Of a DNA stretch of 42,693 bases, positions 1 through 8,054 are shown piece after piece. The notes below the pieces were generated by a model, which was not told the origin of the DNA, did no database searches, and saw only the letters and a list, made by a program, of their open reading frames with translations. The DNA is from RGIG3002 sp045546775 (GTDB lineage: Bacteria > Bacillota > Clostridia > Lachnospirales > Lachnospiraceae). Each line of letters starts with the position of its first letter. Positions within the stretch are counted from its first letter, which is position 1. Location of the stretch: contig JAZQDM010000038.1 in assembly GCA_045546775.1 (NCBI GenBank), positions 1 through 42,693 of the forward strand, written 5' to 3'. The translations under genes were made by a program, and so were the position numbers.

Positions 1-278
1 GAATTTTAATGGATATACTGGTGAAAAACCGGGCGGAGGTAATGCATATGCTTTTGACACAATATGATGAAGAAAAACACATGCGGGATACGTATAAGGA
101 AGGTTATGAAGAGGGCGAAGCCGCTGGTTACAGTAAAGGCGAACAAAACGGCTACAACAAGTTACTGGATGAATTGATTCAGAAAAAAATAGATTGTGGT
201 AAAAACGCCGAGGAAATTGCGGAAGATTTGGGCATTGACATCTCTGTTGTAGAGGAGCGGATAAATTCGTTTAAATAG
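1..278 (+). pseudogene. 3' end of Rpn-family nuclease / putative transposase (partial at window edge)
   Basis: Only the C-terminal ~90 residues are inside the window. The reading frame is open back to the edge, so an internal ATG at 9 need not be the true start. Bases 1-119 are identical to 5728-5846 of the full-length copy downstream. After that it resembles the third copy more closely (EAAGYSKGEQ). The visible part holds a glycine-rich GYSKGEQNGYNK segment and a C-terminal helix-turn-like tail (AEEIAEDLGIDISVVEERI). The nuclease domain, if present, lies outside the window, so it cannot be decided whether this copy is intact. In the Rpn (PD-(D/E)XK) family, members are tied to recA-independent recombination. 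Gene versus remnant is undecided. Confidence 0.7.
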
Positions 279-306
279 CATTTCCTAATTCATTTTAAAG
301 ATAAAT

Positions 307-335
307 TTGACACTAAGACCTTGCTATAATATGAT
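307..335 (+). promoter_or_regulatory. Probable sigma-A promoter of the GHKL kinase gene
   Basis: A perfect -35 TTGACA (307-312) is followed after 17 nt by TATGAT (330-335). A second -10-like TATAAT at 325-330 is only 12 nt from the -35 and is less likely. Expected start of transcription is about 342, giving a ~30-nt leader to the ATG at 373. Confidence 0.55.
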
Positions 336-372
336 TAAAAGTACAAAAAATTAACATACGAAAGAGGTCCCT

Positions 373-1656
373 ATGCTGTCAGCACTTTACATTTTCACTT
401 CCCTAATTTATAGTATAGATATTTTTGCATATTATCGACTTTTAAATCATAAATTAACTTTACGCTTTTCCAAGAAATCATTTGTATTTTCATGTACAGC
501 AAGTGTTATCTTTTATCTTCTTTATGCATATACTTCCTCCTGCTTTCCGAATGTCCCTGTAAAGATACCCCATTTACTTCTATTTTTTATTACGTTATTT
601 TTTACATACAAAGATATTTTTTACAAAAGAATTCTTTGGATTTCTACGACTTTTTTTATCATTATGACATGCGAGCTTTTTACAATCCCCTTCTTTTTAT
701 TGCTGACCAATGCATCTCTTAATGACATTGTAAAAACTTCTTTTACCCAAACTATAGGCGTGCTGTTTTCCCGTTGCATGCTCCTTATAATTATTGAAGT
801 TCTTATCCGCTCAAAGAAAAAAATACACAACAGTTTTTCGAAAGATTTTTTTCTGATTATATTAGTGGATGTTATATATGCCTTAATTATTGTTAACTTC
901 TTTTATTTTAATAGTATGTATCTTTCCACCGACATCGCTATCGTACTTTCGCTTTTCGTGATGCTTATTATTTCGGTTCTTGCGCTCTATCTGCTTCGCA
1001 AGATTACGAAGAAGTCCGAAGAAATCATGATGACAAACCTGAAGTTGCAGCAAATTGAAATGGAGCATAAGCAGAATCAGGACATGGCAATTGTCGTAGA
1101 GGACCTTCGTGCGCTCCGCCATGACATGAATAATCATATGTCTGTGTTGCAAGGTCTGCTGGATATGAAAGAATATGAAGATGCCAAAGCTTATTTGTCC
1201 ACGATTACAGAAGAATTGAGCGTTGCAAACAGCTTTGTTTTTATCGACAACAAGGTGCTTTCTGTTTTAATTAACAACAAGATCAGCAAGGCAAGGCAGC
1301 TTGGCATTCCTTTTGATGTGGAGATTATGTCCAGTACCACGCCGTTTTCGGACAGTGATTTGTGCGCCGTTTTAGGCAATATTTTAGAGAATGCCATTGA
1401 AGCATCTTCTAACCATGAAAATCCTTATATTTACTTCTCCATGAAAAAATCAGACAACCGGTTGCTCATTCAGTGCGACAACACTTACACGGTTACGCCT
1501 GTTTTTGAAAAAGGAAATCTCATCACCACAAAATCGGAGAAAGGCTATCACGGCATCGGAACAAAAACCATCCGTTCCGTTGTGGAAAGCTATCAGGGAA
1601 CTTGTGAATTTACGGTTGATGAGCAGTTCCATGTAAATATTAGTGTACCGATATAA
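373..1656 (+). CDS. GHKL-type sensor histidine kinase (AgrC-like, HPK10)
   Basis: A 427-residue membrane kinase. The first ~210 residues hold about six hydrophobic segments, the polytopic sensor layout seen in AgrC/ComD peptide receptors. A helical linker follows, then the dimerisation/phosphoacceptor box LRALRHDMNNH with His250, an N-box (NILENAIEAS, about residues 336-345) and a G-box (GYHGIGTKTI near 395). Start is the ATG at 373, preceded by AGAGGT and a good promoter. Unlike classic agr loci it stands alone on + and converges with the LytTR regulator unit on the opposite strand; no AgrB or AgrD gene was found nearby. The ligand is unknown. That it phosphorylates the regulator at 2281-2991 is inferred from proximity and family. 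Confidence 0.88.
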   Translation: MLSALYIFTSLIYSIDIFAYYRLLNHKLTLRFSKKSFVFSCTASVIFYLLYAYTSSCFPNVPVKIPHLLLFFITLFFTYKDIFYKRILWISTTFFIIMTCELFTIPFFLLLTNASLNDIVKTSFTQTIGVLFSRCMLLIIIEVLIRSKKKIHNSFSKDFFLIILVDVIYALIIVNFFYFNSMYLSTDIAIVLSLFVMLIISVLALYLLRKITKKSEEIMMTNLKLQQIEMEHKQNQDMAIVVEDLRALRHDMNNHMSVLQGLLDMKEYEDAKAYLSTITEELSVANSFVFIDNKVLSVLINNKISKARQLGIPFDVEIMSSTTPFSDSDLCAVLGNILENAIEASSNHENPYIYFSMKKSDNRLLIQCDNTYTVTPVFEKGNLITTKSEKGYHGIGTKTIRSVVESYQGTCEFTVDEQFHVNISVPI

Positions 1657-1660
1657 AGCA

Positions 1661-1696
1661 AAAGCGTACCCACAATATGCGGGTACGCCTTTATAT
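1661..1696. terminator. Bidirectional terminator between the kinase and the convergent unit
   Basis: An 8-bp perfect stem GCGTACCC (1664-1671) / GGGTACGC (1681-1688) with a 9-nt loop is flanked by A-rich sequence on the left and a T-rich stretch on the right. It sits between the kinase stop (1656) and the stop of the convergent gene (1691). Confidence 0.75.
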
Positions 1697-2236
1697 TTTG
1701 TATGTTTTGTCCACCTTTTCACAATCGGAATAATCCGATTCAAACAATAGGCAAAAGCAATCCTCTCTGCGGAAATATTTCTTTAAAAAACCGATGATAC
1801 TTTCCTTTTGAGCCGGTTCTAAATCCAGCAATATATCTTTACTGACCAAACAATTAATTTTCTTCAAATAAGATGCCAGACATCGTACTTTTATTTTTTC
1901 TGCCCTACTTAAGCTGTTCATCTCCCTATCCAAAAGATTTTTGATTCCCATCTGATTTGACAGCTGTGTCAAATCGTCCACGCTTCTTTCATGATATATT
2001 CCGGTAATCATTGTGAAAAAAACAAGATAATTTCGTACATTTAAAGATGATTCCAATCTCTCAATATCGATAAAATCAATCTTCTTTTTGCTTGCTTCCA
2101 ACTGCTTTTTTGCCTGTTCTATAAAACACTGCTTTTTCTCTTCCTTTTGGCATGCAACTTCCACTATCGTATTATCTGCTATTTCCAATACGCAACTTTC
2201 TTTTTGCCCTTCAAAATCTTTTAATTCAATTTTAAT
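1691..2236 (-). CDS. Degenerate ABC-ATPase-like protein without P-loop
   Basis: About 182 residues. Read against an ABC ATPase, the order of elements fits: a first strand IELKDF, then NTIVEVACQKEEKKQ where the Walker A loop should be (no GxxGxGK[ST]), then NVRNYLVFFTMITGIYHE and IKNLLDREMNSLSRAEKIKV in place of the Q-loop helical region and the LSGGQ signature. ILLDLEP stands in place of Walker B (ILDEP), and a late CLLFESDY stands where the H-loop histidine is expected. All catalytic residues are lost, so ATP hydrolysis is unlikely. Start is uncertain: AAGGAGG (complement of 2246-2252) is followed after ~9 nt by an ATT codon at 2236, while the first conventional start, TTG at 2188, has no Shine-Dalgarno and would remove the first strand. 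It lies 44 nt downstream of the LytTR regulator, so is probably co-transcribed. Confidence 0.6.
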   Translation of the reverse strand: MKIELKDFEGQKESCVLEIADNTIVEVACQKEEKKQCFIEQAKKQLEASKKKIDFIDIERLESSLNVRNYLVFFTMITGIYHERSVDDLTQLSNQMGIKNLLDREMNSLSRAEKIKVRCLASYLKKINCLVSKDILLDLEPAQKESIIGFLKKYFRREDCFCLLFESDYSDCEKVDKTYKI

Positions 2237-2280
2237 TTTAGTATCCCTCCTTACATCTTATTTTGGATACTATTTGCATA

Positions 2281-2991
2281 CTATTTCCCGAAATATTTCG
2301 CCAAAACTTCCTTGCGGTACGTTCTTCCAATCACGACTTCCATGCCGTTTTTAAGATATACCGTGTTCCCTCTTATTTCAGAAATAAGTGCGCTGTTTAC
2401 CACTTCTCCCTGATTGATTCTAAGGAAATTATTTCCGATTCTTTCGCACAGCGCTGTAATCGTCTCATAAACCTGGTATTCTCGCTGCTTTGTCACAATG
2501 ATGCTCTTTGACTGCTGTCTCTTTATGTACAAAATATCTTTGCAGGCAATTTTCTTTTTCAAGTTTTCATCCGTTACAATAATAGTATCTATCTCTTTCT
2601 CCGGTTCTTTTACATCGAGCTTTGCCATGACTTTGTTCATTACATTTTCCATTTTTTTAATATCGTATGGCTTTACGAGATATCCCATAGCCTCTACTTC
2701 AAAAGCTTCCTCGGCAAACTCCCGATGACCGGTTACAAATATGGTAATCATGTCCGGATAATTTTTGCACACCCATGCCGCAATTTCGATGCCGGATTCT
2801 TCTCCTAAATCAATATCCAAAAATAAGACATCCAAATGATTGGATTCCAAATATTTTTTGAGCTGTTTCCCGGATTGAAATCCGTGGTACTCAAAATCAT
2901 ACTTTTTTCTGGAAGCAAGTTCATTTAAGTACAAACGATTCACTTTAATCTGATACACTTCGTCGTCACATAATCCTATTTGATATGGCAT
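2281..2991 (-). CDS. LytTR-family response regulator (AgrA/VirR type)
   Basis: 236 residues. The receiver domain (1-~120) has acidic residues Asp9/Asp10, the phosphoacceptor Asp59 in LFLDIDLG, and the conserved lysine in YLVKPYD. The C-terminal LytTR DNA-binding domain (~135-236) shows ILYIKRQQSKSIIV, FLRINQGEVVN and the terminal VIGRTYRKEV pattern. ATG at 2991 has a G-rich stretch (GGGGGAT) just upstream. It is the first gene of a short minus-strand unit with the ABC-like protein (1691-2236). The likely partner kinase is the convergent GHKL gene at 373-1656. Targets are not visible; the adjacent ABC-2 exporter on the same strand is a natural candidate. Confidence 0.9.
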   Translation of the reverse strand: MPYQIGLCDDEVYQIKVNRLYLNELASRKKYDFEYHGFQSGKQLKKYLESNHLDVLFLDIDLGEESGIEIAAWVCKNYPDMITIFVTGHREFAEEAFEVEAMGYLVKPYDIKKMENVMNKVMAKLDVKEPEKEIDTIIVTDENLKKKIACKDILYIKRQQSKSIIVTKQREYQVYETITALCERIGNNFLRINQGEVVNSALISEIRGNTVYLKNGMEVVIGRTYRKEVLAKYFGK

Positions 2992-3035
2992 TTTTTATCC
3001 CCCGTATAACTGTGTTTTCTGCAGTCAATTATACA

Positions 3036-3929
3036 CTAAACATTCTGTTTTTTGAACAAGCTCTTAAAAGACATCTTCTTGATTCCGTAACTAACAACCC
3101 CGCGTCTGTAAAATTTTGCGCAAATGACTGCTACCAAAATAACTTCTACCAGCTGAATGCAAATGCTGACAGCTACCTCGCCCCATGTAAGCGTCGTCAA
3201 ATCGCTTGTAACGAAAAATACAATGGACGAGAAAAAGGGGGCTTTTGCAACGATATGTATCCATGTTCCTCCAAAACCGTTCAACACGGACAAGCTGATA
3301 AAATACGCAAGCATAATCACCAGTGTTACCGGAAACAACAACTGCGTGGAGTCCTGCGCGTTATCCGCATAGGACGACAATGCCGCAAAAGCGAATGCAT
3401 ACATCATAAAACCAAATACGATAGATGCTGCAAGAAGTACATATACTTGCACTTGCAATTTGCCCAGCGTCACAAAAACCGGATTTGCGGGCAATTCCAT
3501 TAGCGCATCCAAAATCAGGTAATACCCAATCCATGCGCCTACCTGCACAAAAATGCCAAGTAAATAGCCGGTCACTTTTCCAACTAAAAGTTGCAATGGC
3601 TTTACATAGCAAAGTAACGTTTCAATAATTCTTGCGCTCTTTTCCTCTACGATGGAGTTTGCAATGTTTGCACCATATATCAATATGAGCAAAAACAATA
3701 TAAACGTAATAGAAAATTGTAGCAAAAAGGTGGCATCTTCTACCGATAACACAACGCTTGTCTGCCCTGCCGCATCCACCGTTGTTCCAAATAACGCACC
3801 GATAATGGTGTCAATCTGGGTAGACAAAAACACACATATAATTCCTAAAATCGTAATCAAACAAAACCAATTTGACGTAACTACCTGTTTGAACGTAAAC
3901 CATATTACTTTTCCAGTTTTATTACTCAT
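3036..3929 (-). CDS. ABC-2 type transporter permease (NatB/YhaP-like)
   Basis: 297 residues with an N-terminal hydrophobic helix (WFCLITILGIICVF), an extracytoplasmic stretch of ~45 residues, then five further membrane segments. The motif NSIVEEKSARIIETLLCYVKP is typical of ABC-2 permeases of the NatB/YhaP group. ATG at 3929 overlaps the end of the upstream ATPase gene by 8 nt and has AAAGGAGTT upstream, so the two are translationally coupled. Together they form an exporter; the family is known for sodium or peptide/antibiotic efflux, and the substrate cannot be read from the sequence. It precedes the LytTR regulator with a 44-nt gap, suggesting exporter and regulator may be one transcript. 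Confidence 0.88.
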   Translation of the reverse strand: MSNKTGKVIWFTFKQVVTSNWFCLITILGIICVFLSTQIDTIIGALFGTTVDAAGQTSVVLSVEDATFLLQFSITFILFLLILIYGANIANSIVEEKSARIIETLLCYVKPLQLLVGKVTGYLLGIFVQVGAWIGYYLILDALMELPANPVFVTLGKLQVQVYVLLAASIVFGFMMYAFAFAALSSYADNAQDSTQLLFPVTLVIMLAYFISLSVLNGFGGTWIHIVAKAPFFSSIVFFVTSDLTTLTWGEVAVSICIQLVEVILVAVICAKFYRRGVVSYGIKKMSFKSLFKKQNV

Positions 3930-4821
3930 GATCTGCCAACTCCTTTATAAAGATTTCTTGTAAAGTTGTTTTTTTACTGCGCACTTCCAAAAGCTCAATT
4001 CCTGCATCCAAAATGTCTTTGTAAAGCTTTTGAAGGTCACTGCTCTTTTCAAATTGAACATCAAAACTCTTTTCTGTACGATTTACAAGCTTCAAGTTAT
4101 TTTTTTCGATATAAGTTGTAATATCTGCATTTGTAGCGATATTCATCTGATCTTCCCGTGAATATTTATCAATCAAACCACTAACTGTATTATTCTCGAC
4201 TACATTCCCTTTGTTCAGCATGACAATCCTGTCACACATCGTCTCCACATCTTCCATACGGTGACTGCTGAAAAGAATCGTTGTCCCTTCTTTTTTAAGA
4301 TTCAAAACCGTTTTTTTGAAAAGTTCAATATTTACCGGGTCAAGGCCGCTGAACGGCTCGTCCAAAATCACAATTTCCGGCTTGTGCAAAATAGCACTAA
4401 TCAACTGAATTTTTTGCTTATTTCCTTTTGAAAGCGTCTTAACTTTCTTGTTTATGTAGCTTGGAATTTTAAATTCTTCCAACAACCTTTTTATTTCTTC
4501 CAGTGCCTTCTTTTTGTCCATGCCGTTTAACATTGCGAAATAAAGAAGCTGGTCTTTTACTATGGAATTGACGTACAGACCCCGTTCCTCCGGCAAATAT
4601 CCGATTGTAATTTTGGCTTTTCTGATATCTTGTCCATCGTATGTAATGGCACCGCAATCCGGTTCGATAATTCCCATAATGCTCTTGATGGTTGTCGTTT
4701 TTCCTGCACCGTTTCTTCCAAGAATTCCGAGTATCTTGCCATTTTCTGCTTCCAGCGAAACATTGTTTAGCGCCTTAAAATCGCCATATGTTTTGGTAAG
4801 ATTTTCTATCTTCAGACCCAT
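3922..4821 (-). CDS. ABC transporter ATP-binding protein (NatA-like)
   Basis: Starting at the ATG at 4821 (MGLKIENLTKTYGDF), which has AAGGAGTGGGG directly upstream; a longer frame from 4848 would bury that Shine-Dalgarno, so the short form (299 aa) is preferred. Walker A GRNGAGKT, signature LSKGNKQ, Walker B VILDEPFSGLDP and switch SSHRMEDVE are all intact. The C-terminal ~80 residues, with SDLQKLYKDILDAGIELLEV and LQEIFIKELA, match the accessory domain of NatA/YhaQ-type ATPases. It drives the permease encoded immediately downstream (8-nt overlap). Confidence 0.92.
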   Translation of the reverse strand: MGLKIENLTKTYGDFKALNNVSLEAENGKILGILGRNGAGKTTTIKSIMGIIEPDCGAITYDGQDIRKAKITIGYLPEERGLYVNSIVKDQLLYFAMLNGMDKKKALEEIKRLLEEFKIPSYINKKVKTLSKGNKQKIQLISAILHKPEIVILDEPFSGLDPVNIELFKKTVLNLKKEGTTILFSSHRMEDVETMCDRIVMLNKGNVVENNTVSGLIDKYSREDQMNIATNADITTYIEKNNLKLVNRTEKSFDVQFEKSSDLQKLYKDILDAGIELLEVRSKKTTLQEIFIKELADHE

Positions 4822-4987
4822 TTTCCCCACTCCTTTGTATTGTTTCATTCTTTTGTAAGCTTATTGTATCGCAAGCAAATTTTTATGAAAATGAATCCGT
4901 TTTATGATGCAGGCAATCCGTATTTTTTGGTTTTCTATTTTTCAAATTGTAAGGAAAATGTGTCAAATAATGAATGTTTTTGTCCCC

Positions 4988-5016
4988 TTTACAATCCTTC
5001 TGGCTTGTAGTATTAT
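4988..5016 (+). promoter_or_regulatory. Possible promoter of the full-length Rpn gene, within the 4822-5161 gap
   Basis: TTTACA (4988-4993) is followed after 17 nt by TATTAT (5011-5016). It would give a ~140-nt leader ahead of the Shine-Dalgarno at 5150. The rest of the 340-nt gap is A/T-rich and shows no gene, clear hairpin or repeat that I can support; the ABC operon promoter must also lie in it but I could not place it. Confidence 0.35.
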
Positions 5017-5161
5017 CAGTACAAATCAAGCGAATTCAAATCGCAAAACTATTCTATTTTTATTGAAAAATTTCTATGTGAATCTACCGGTTTTCCCGGA
5101 ACATTTTCAAACAGCAATTGTTGAGAAACACGCTAAAATCAACTATAATGGAGGTACACCT

Positions 5162-6065
5162 ATGGCAAAAAACAAAAGACTTGCTACAGCTTTACAATGC
5201 GGTAAACAACAGCGATTACACGAATCCAAACGATTTAGAAATTATTACTCTTGAAGACGTGATTTTCATGAAAATGAAAAACGATTTGTCTTTTATGATT
5301 GGTAACCGGCTGAATTTGTACGAGCATCAAAGCACCTATTCGCCAAATATGCCGATACGAGGATTGATTTATTTTTCCAGACAGTACGAGGGTATTATCG
5401 CGGAAGAAAAGCATAACGTGTATGGCTCTAAGCTCATTAAGCTTCCCACGCCGGAATATGTGATATTCTATAATGGAACGAGAGTGCAGAAAGACAGAAC
5501 GGAACTGTATTTGTCGGATTCTTTTGAGACAGGACGCGGAACCGGATGCTTGGAATGTCGTGCGGTAATGCTTAACATCAATCGTGGACACAACAAAAAA
5601 CTACTGGAGAAATGCAGGCGTTTGTGGGAATACGCGGAATTTATTGCGGAAGTAAACGACAATCTTTCCAGAAATATGTCGTTAAAACGAGCCATTAAAA
5701 ATGCCATGGACAGTTGTATTGAGAAAAGAATTTTAATGGATATACTGGTGAAAAACCGGGCGGAGGTAATGCATATGCTTTTGACACAATATGATGAAGA
5801 AAAACACATGCGGGATACGTATAAGGAAGGTTATGAAGAGGGCGAACGCGCTGGGGAACAGATTGGATATAGCAAAGGCGAGCAGGCTGGTTATAGTAAA
5901 GGCGAGCAGGCTGGTTATAACAAAGGCAAACAAACCGGATACAACGAACTGCTGGATGAATTGATTGGAAAAAAGTTAGAGAGTGGTAAAAACGATAAAG
6001 AAATTTCAGAAGAACTGGGTGTGGATATCCGTGTCGTAGAAAAACGAATTAAACTTTTGAAATAG
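5162..6065 (+). pseudogene. Rpn-family recombination-promoting nuclease / putative transposase, frameshifted near its start
   Basis: The only full-length copy (~300 residues). The PD-(D/E)XK core is visible: MKNDLSFMIG, the catalytic-strand motif NLYEHQSTYSPNMP, then KLPTPEYVIFYNGT and a family-typical AVMLNINRGHNK. The C-terminal third has DEEKHMRDTYKEGYEEG, three GY(S/N)KG(E/K)Q(A/T) repeats and a final HTH-like tail. The start with a proper Shine-Dalgarno (GGAGGT, 6 nt before ATG 5162) reads MAKNK and then leaves the frame; the long frame enters at KDLLQLYNAVNNSDY. Removing one A from the run at 5174-5177 would join them. The long frame alone can start only at ATG 5118 or 5148, neither with a Shine-Dalgarno. 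It is either inactivated or phase-variable. Confidence 0.8.
5865..5936 (+). repeat. Three tandem 24-bp repeats in the Rpn C-terminal linker
   Basis: In-frame units at 5865-5888, 5889-5912 and 5913-5936 encode GYSKGEQA, GYSKGEQA and GYNKGKQT; a partial fourth (GYNE) follows. The fragment at 6114-6485 has two units and the copy at the window start about one and a half, so the number of units differs between copies. Confidence 0.85.
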
Positions 6066-6129
6066 TAAACAACAACCTATCGAAGGGCATATCACCAAAC
6101 ACCGACTTGCTTCGTGATTCGACTTATTA

Positions 6130-6485
6130 AACTAAAGCGCGCCATCAAAAATGCCATGGACAGTTGCATCGAAAAAAATGTTTTAACAGATATACTGGTG
6201 AAAAACCGGGCGGAGGTAATGCATATGCTTTTAACAGAATATGACGAAGAAAAACACATGCGTGATACATATAAAGAGGGCTATGAGGAGGGCGAGGCCG
6301 CTGGTTACAGTAAAGGCGAGCAGGCTGGTTATAACAAAGGCAAACAAACCGGATACAACGAACTACTGGATGAATTGATTGGAAAAAAACTATCCCGTGG
6401 CAAAACCATCCCGGAAATCGCTGAGGAACTGGAAGTAGATGTCAGTATTGTAGAAGAACGGATACCATCTTCAGAACAAACCTAA
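6130..6485 (+). pseudogene. 5'-truncated Rpn-family gene fragment
   Basis: Similarity to the full copy begins near 6130 at LKRAIKNAMDSCIEK and runs to the C-terminus (stop 6483-6485). The whole nuclease domain is missing, and the frame opens with an ATG at 6114 in unrelated sequence without a Shine-Dalgarno. It is therefore a decayed fragment, although the remaining frame is uninterrupted. The 64 nt separating it from the upstream copy show no gene. Its end overlaps the convergent aldo/keto reductase by 4 nt. Confidence 0.75.
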
Positions 6486-7459
6486 CATCTATTTCTTTCC
6501 ATTCTTATTTCGTCCAACCGTTCCATAATTTCTGCAGGAAGCACTAGTTCGGTGCTACGGAATGCACACTGTAGCTGTTCTTCGCAGCTGAAAGATACAA
6601 CCGGAATTGTTGGCAATTTTTGGTTCATTAAATAAGCCAGAGAAATCTCATCCGGCGCGTAGCCGCACTTCTCCAGTTCTTTCAAATAGGCAATGATCTC
6701 TTCATTGGCGTTCGTCTGATATGCTACAGCTCCGGCTTCCTTAGCGGCAACGCCACGAATTCTTTTTACAAGGTAGCCACGCGCAACAGCCATGTATGCC
6801 ATTACATTCCAGTTTTGCTCCAAGTGATTTTCATAAGTTGCCTTGTCCATCATAACAAGCGAATCATCCCACAATTTTGCCTCATCACAAGTTGCCAGAC
6901 TAAACATCAGTTGATTACAAACAAAACCTTTAAAGCCTTCTTTTTTCGCAACCGTTTGCGCCTCCAGAATGCGGTTTAAACGCCAGTTAGAGCAACCGTA
7001 ATACCGAATATTTCCCTTTTTTACGTGTTCCTCAAGACAACCAAGCAATTCCTCAAGCGGAACTTGTGGATTGTCGCGATGAAGAAAATACAAATCAATC
7101 ACGTCTGTTTGTAACGCCTGCAAACTGCCTTCCAAATCCTTTGTAATTTCGGAAGGATACACGCGGCTTTCGGACATCGTTTCAATAAGAGGATGAGCCC
7201 CTTTTGTGCTAATAATGACTTGATTCCGGTTCGCACGCTGGTGCATCCACTCACCGATGATTTTTTCGCTGATATTGCCGAGTCCGGGAATCCAACTGCC
7301 GTACACGCACGCCGTATCTATCAGATTTCCACCGCCAGAAACAAAGGCGTCCAACTGACTGAAAGCCTCTTCTTTTGTATATTTTGTTCCATAATCTGCT
7401 GTTCCCAGCGCAAACTTGGAAACCTCCAAATTTGTGCTTATTAGTGTGCGTTTTTCCAT
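6482..7459 (-). CDS. Aldo/keto reductase family oxidoreductase
   Basis: 325 residues, the usual length for an NADPH-dependent TIM-barrel reductase. The catalytic tetrad is readable: Asp48 and Tyr53 in LIDTACVYG, Lys86 in VIISTKG, His127 in LYFLHRDNP. Later family marks include YYGCSNW and the cofactor-end segment around LPTIPVVSFSCEEQL. Start ATG at 7459 has AAAGGAAC upstream. The substrate is unknown. It is the last gene of a minus-strand run beginning at 10217; the 48-nt gap to the gene ahead allows co-transcription but does not prove it. Confidence 0.9.
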   Translation of the reverse strand: MEKRTLISTNLEVSKFALGTADYGTKYTKEEAFSQLDAFVSGGGNLIDTACVYGSWIPGLGNISEKIIGEWMHQRANRNQVIISTKGAHPLIETMSESRVYPSEITKDLEGSLQALQTDVIDLYFLHRDNPQVPLEELLGCLEEHVKKGNIRYYGCSNWRLNRILEAQTVAKKEGFKGFVCNQLMFSLATCDEAKLWDDSLVMMDKATYENHLEQNWNVMAYMAVARGYLVKRIRGVAAKEAGAVAYQTNANEEIIAYLKELEKCGYAPDEISLAYLMNQKLPTIPVVSFSCEEQLQCAFRSTELVLPAEIMERLDEIRMERNRC

Positions 7460-7507
7460 ATTGGTATCTGTTCCTTTCCATCAACCTACAACTTGCAACA
7501 ATATTTC

Positions 7508-8050
7508 TTAGTCATTTACGTTGGTAAAAAACAAATATAAATTATCTCCATTCCTCTCTACAGCAAGAGTTGATTTTTTACATACATAATAACAACTGTA
7601 TTCTACGAAAAGAGATTCCTCGTTATTTAATACTTCTTTACTTTGTTTTTTGTATGCTTTTTCAAATGCTTCCTGCAATAAATCTATCAATTCTTCGGAT
7701 GAATATTCACTAGAAGTCGCATCGGATGCTGAAAATACTATACTCACATCTGTTAATTTTCTTCCCTCATCCGTCTTTAACAATACCAGAGCATTTGCTC
7801 CTTCAATTCCCTGATAATCATATATCCGGTATGAATATGTGCCTATCGCATTCCCTTCTATATCGTCCGGTATACATTCCGTATCTTCCATGGCTGCCAA
7901 AAATTCTTTCTCTGTCATGCCCCATTCCAGGCCAAATGGGATTTCTTCTGCTTTTACTTTAAGTTTGTCTTTCCCGAGAAACCAATATACTGCCACGCCT
8001 GCGACAAGTAAAACTATAATAATTGGAACTATCATTTTTGATTTTTTCAT
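7508..8050 (-). CDS. Membrane-anchored protein of unknown function
   Basis: 180 residues: a short basic N-terminus, one hydrophobic segment (residues ~7-24, IVPIIIVLLVAGVAVYWF), then an extracytoplasmic domain of ~150 residues beginning IPFGLEWGMTEKEFLAAM. That opening (a short hydrophobic stretch, GMTEKEF) resembles small periplasmic or extracellular domains that bind ligands, but I do not recognise the family. ATG at 8050 with AAAGGAAA upstream. Only 4 nt separate it from the acyltransferase upstream, so the two are almost certainly one transcript. Confidence 0.75.
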   Translation of the reverse strand: MKKSKMIVPIIIVLLVAGVAVYWFLGKDKLKVKAEEIPFGLEWGMTEKEFLAAMEDTECIPDDIEGNAIGTYSYRIYDYQGIEGANALVLLKTDEGRKLTDVSIVFSASDATSSEYSSEELIDLLQEAFEKAYKKQSKEVLNNEESLFVEYSCYYVCKKSTLAVERNGDNLYLFFTNVND

Positions 8051-8054
8051 TCGT

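Noticed and set aside
300..331. Resemblance of TTTGACACTAAG...TATAAT to the outer ends of palindrome A
   Set aside because: The stretch is explained as a normal promoter; no inverted partner was found nearby.
4904..5254. 116-codon frame on + ending over the Rpn start
   Set aside because: It has no Shine-Dalgarno or conserved features; its last part is only the short out-of-frame product of the Rpn start at 5162.
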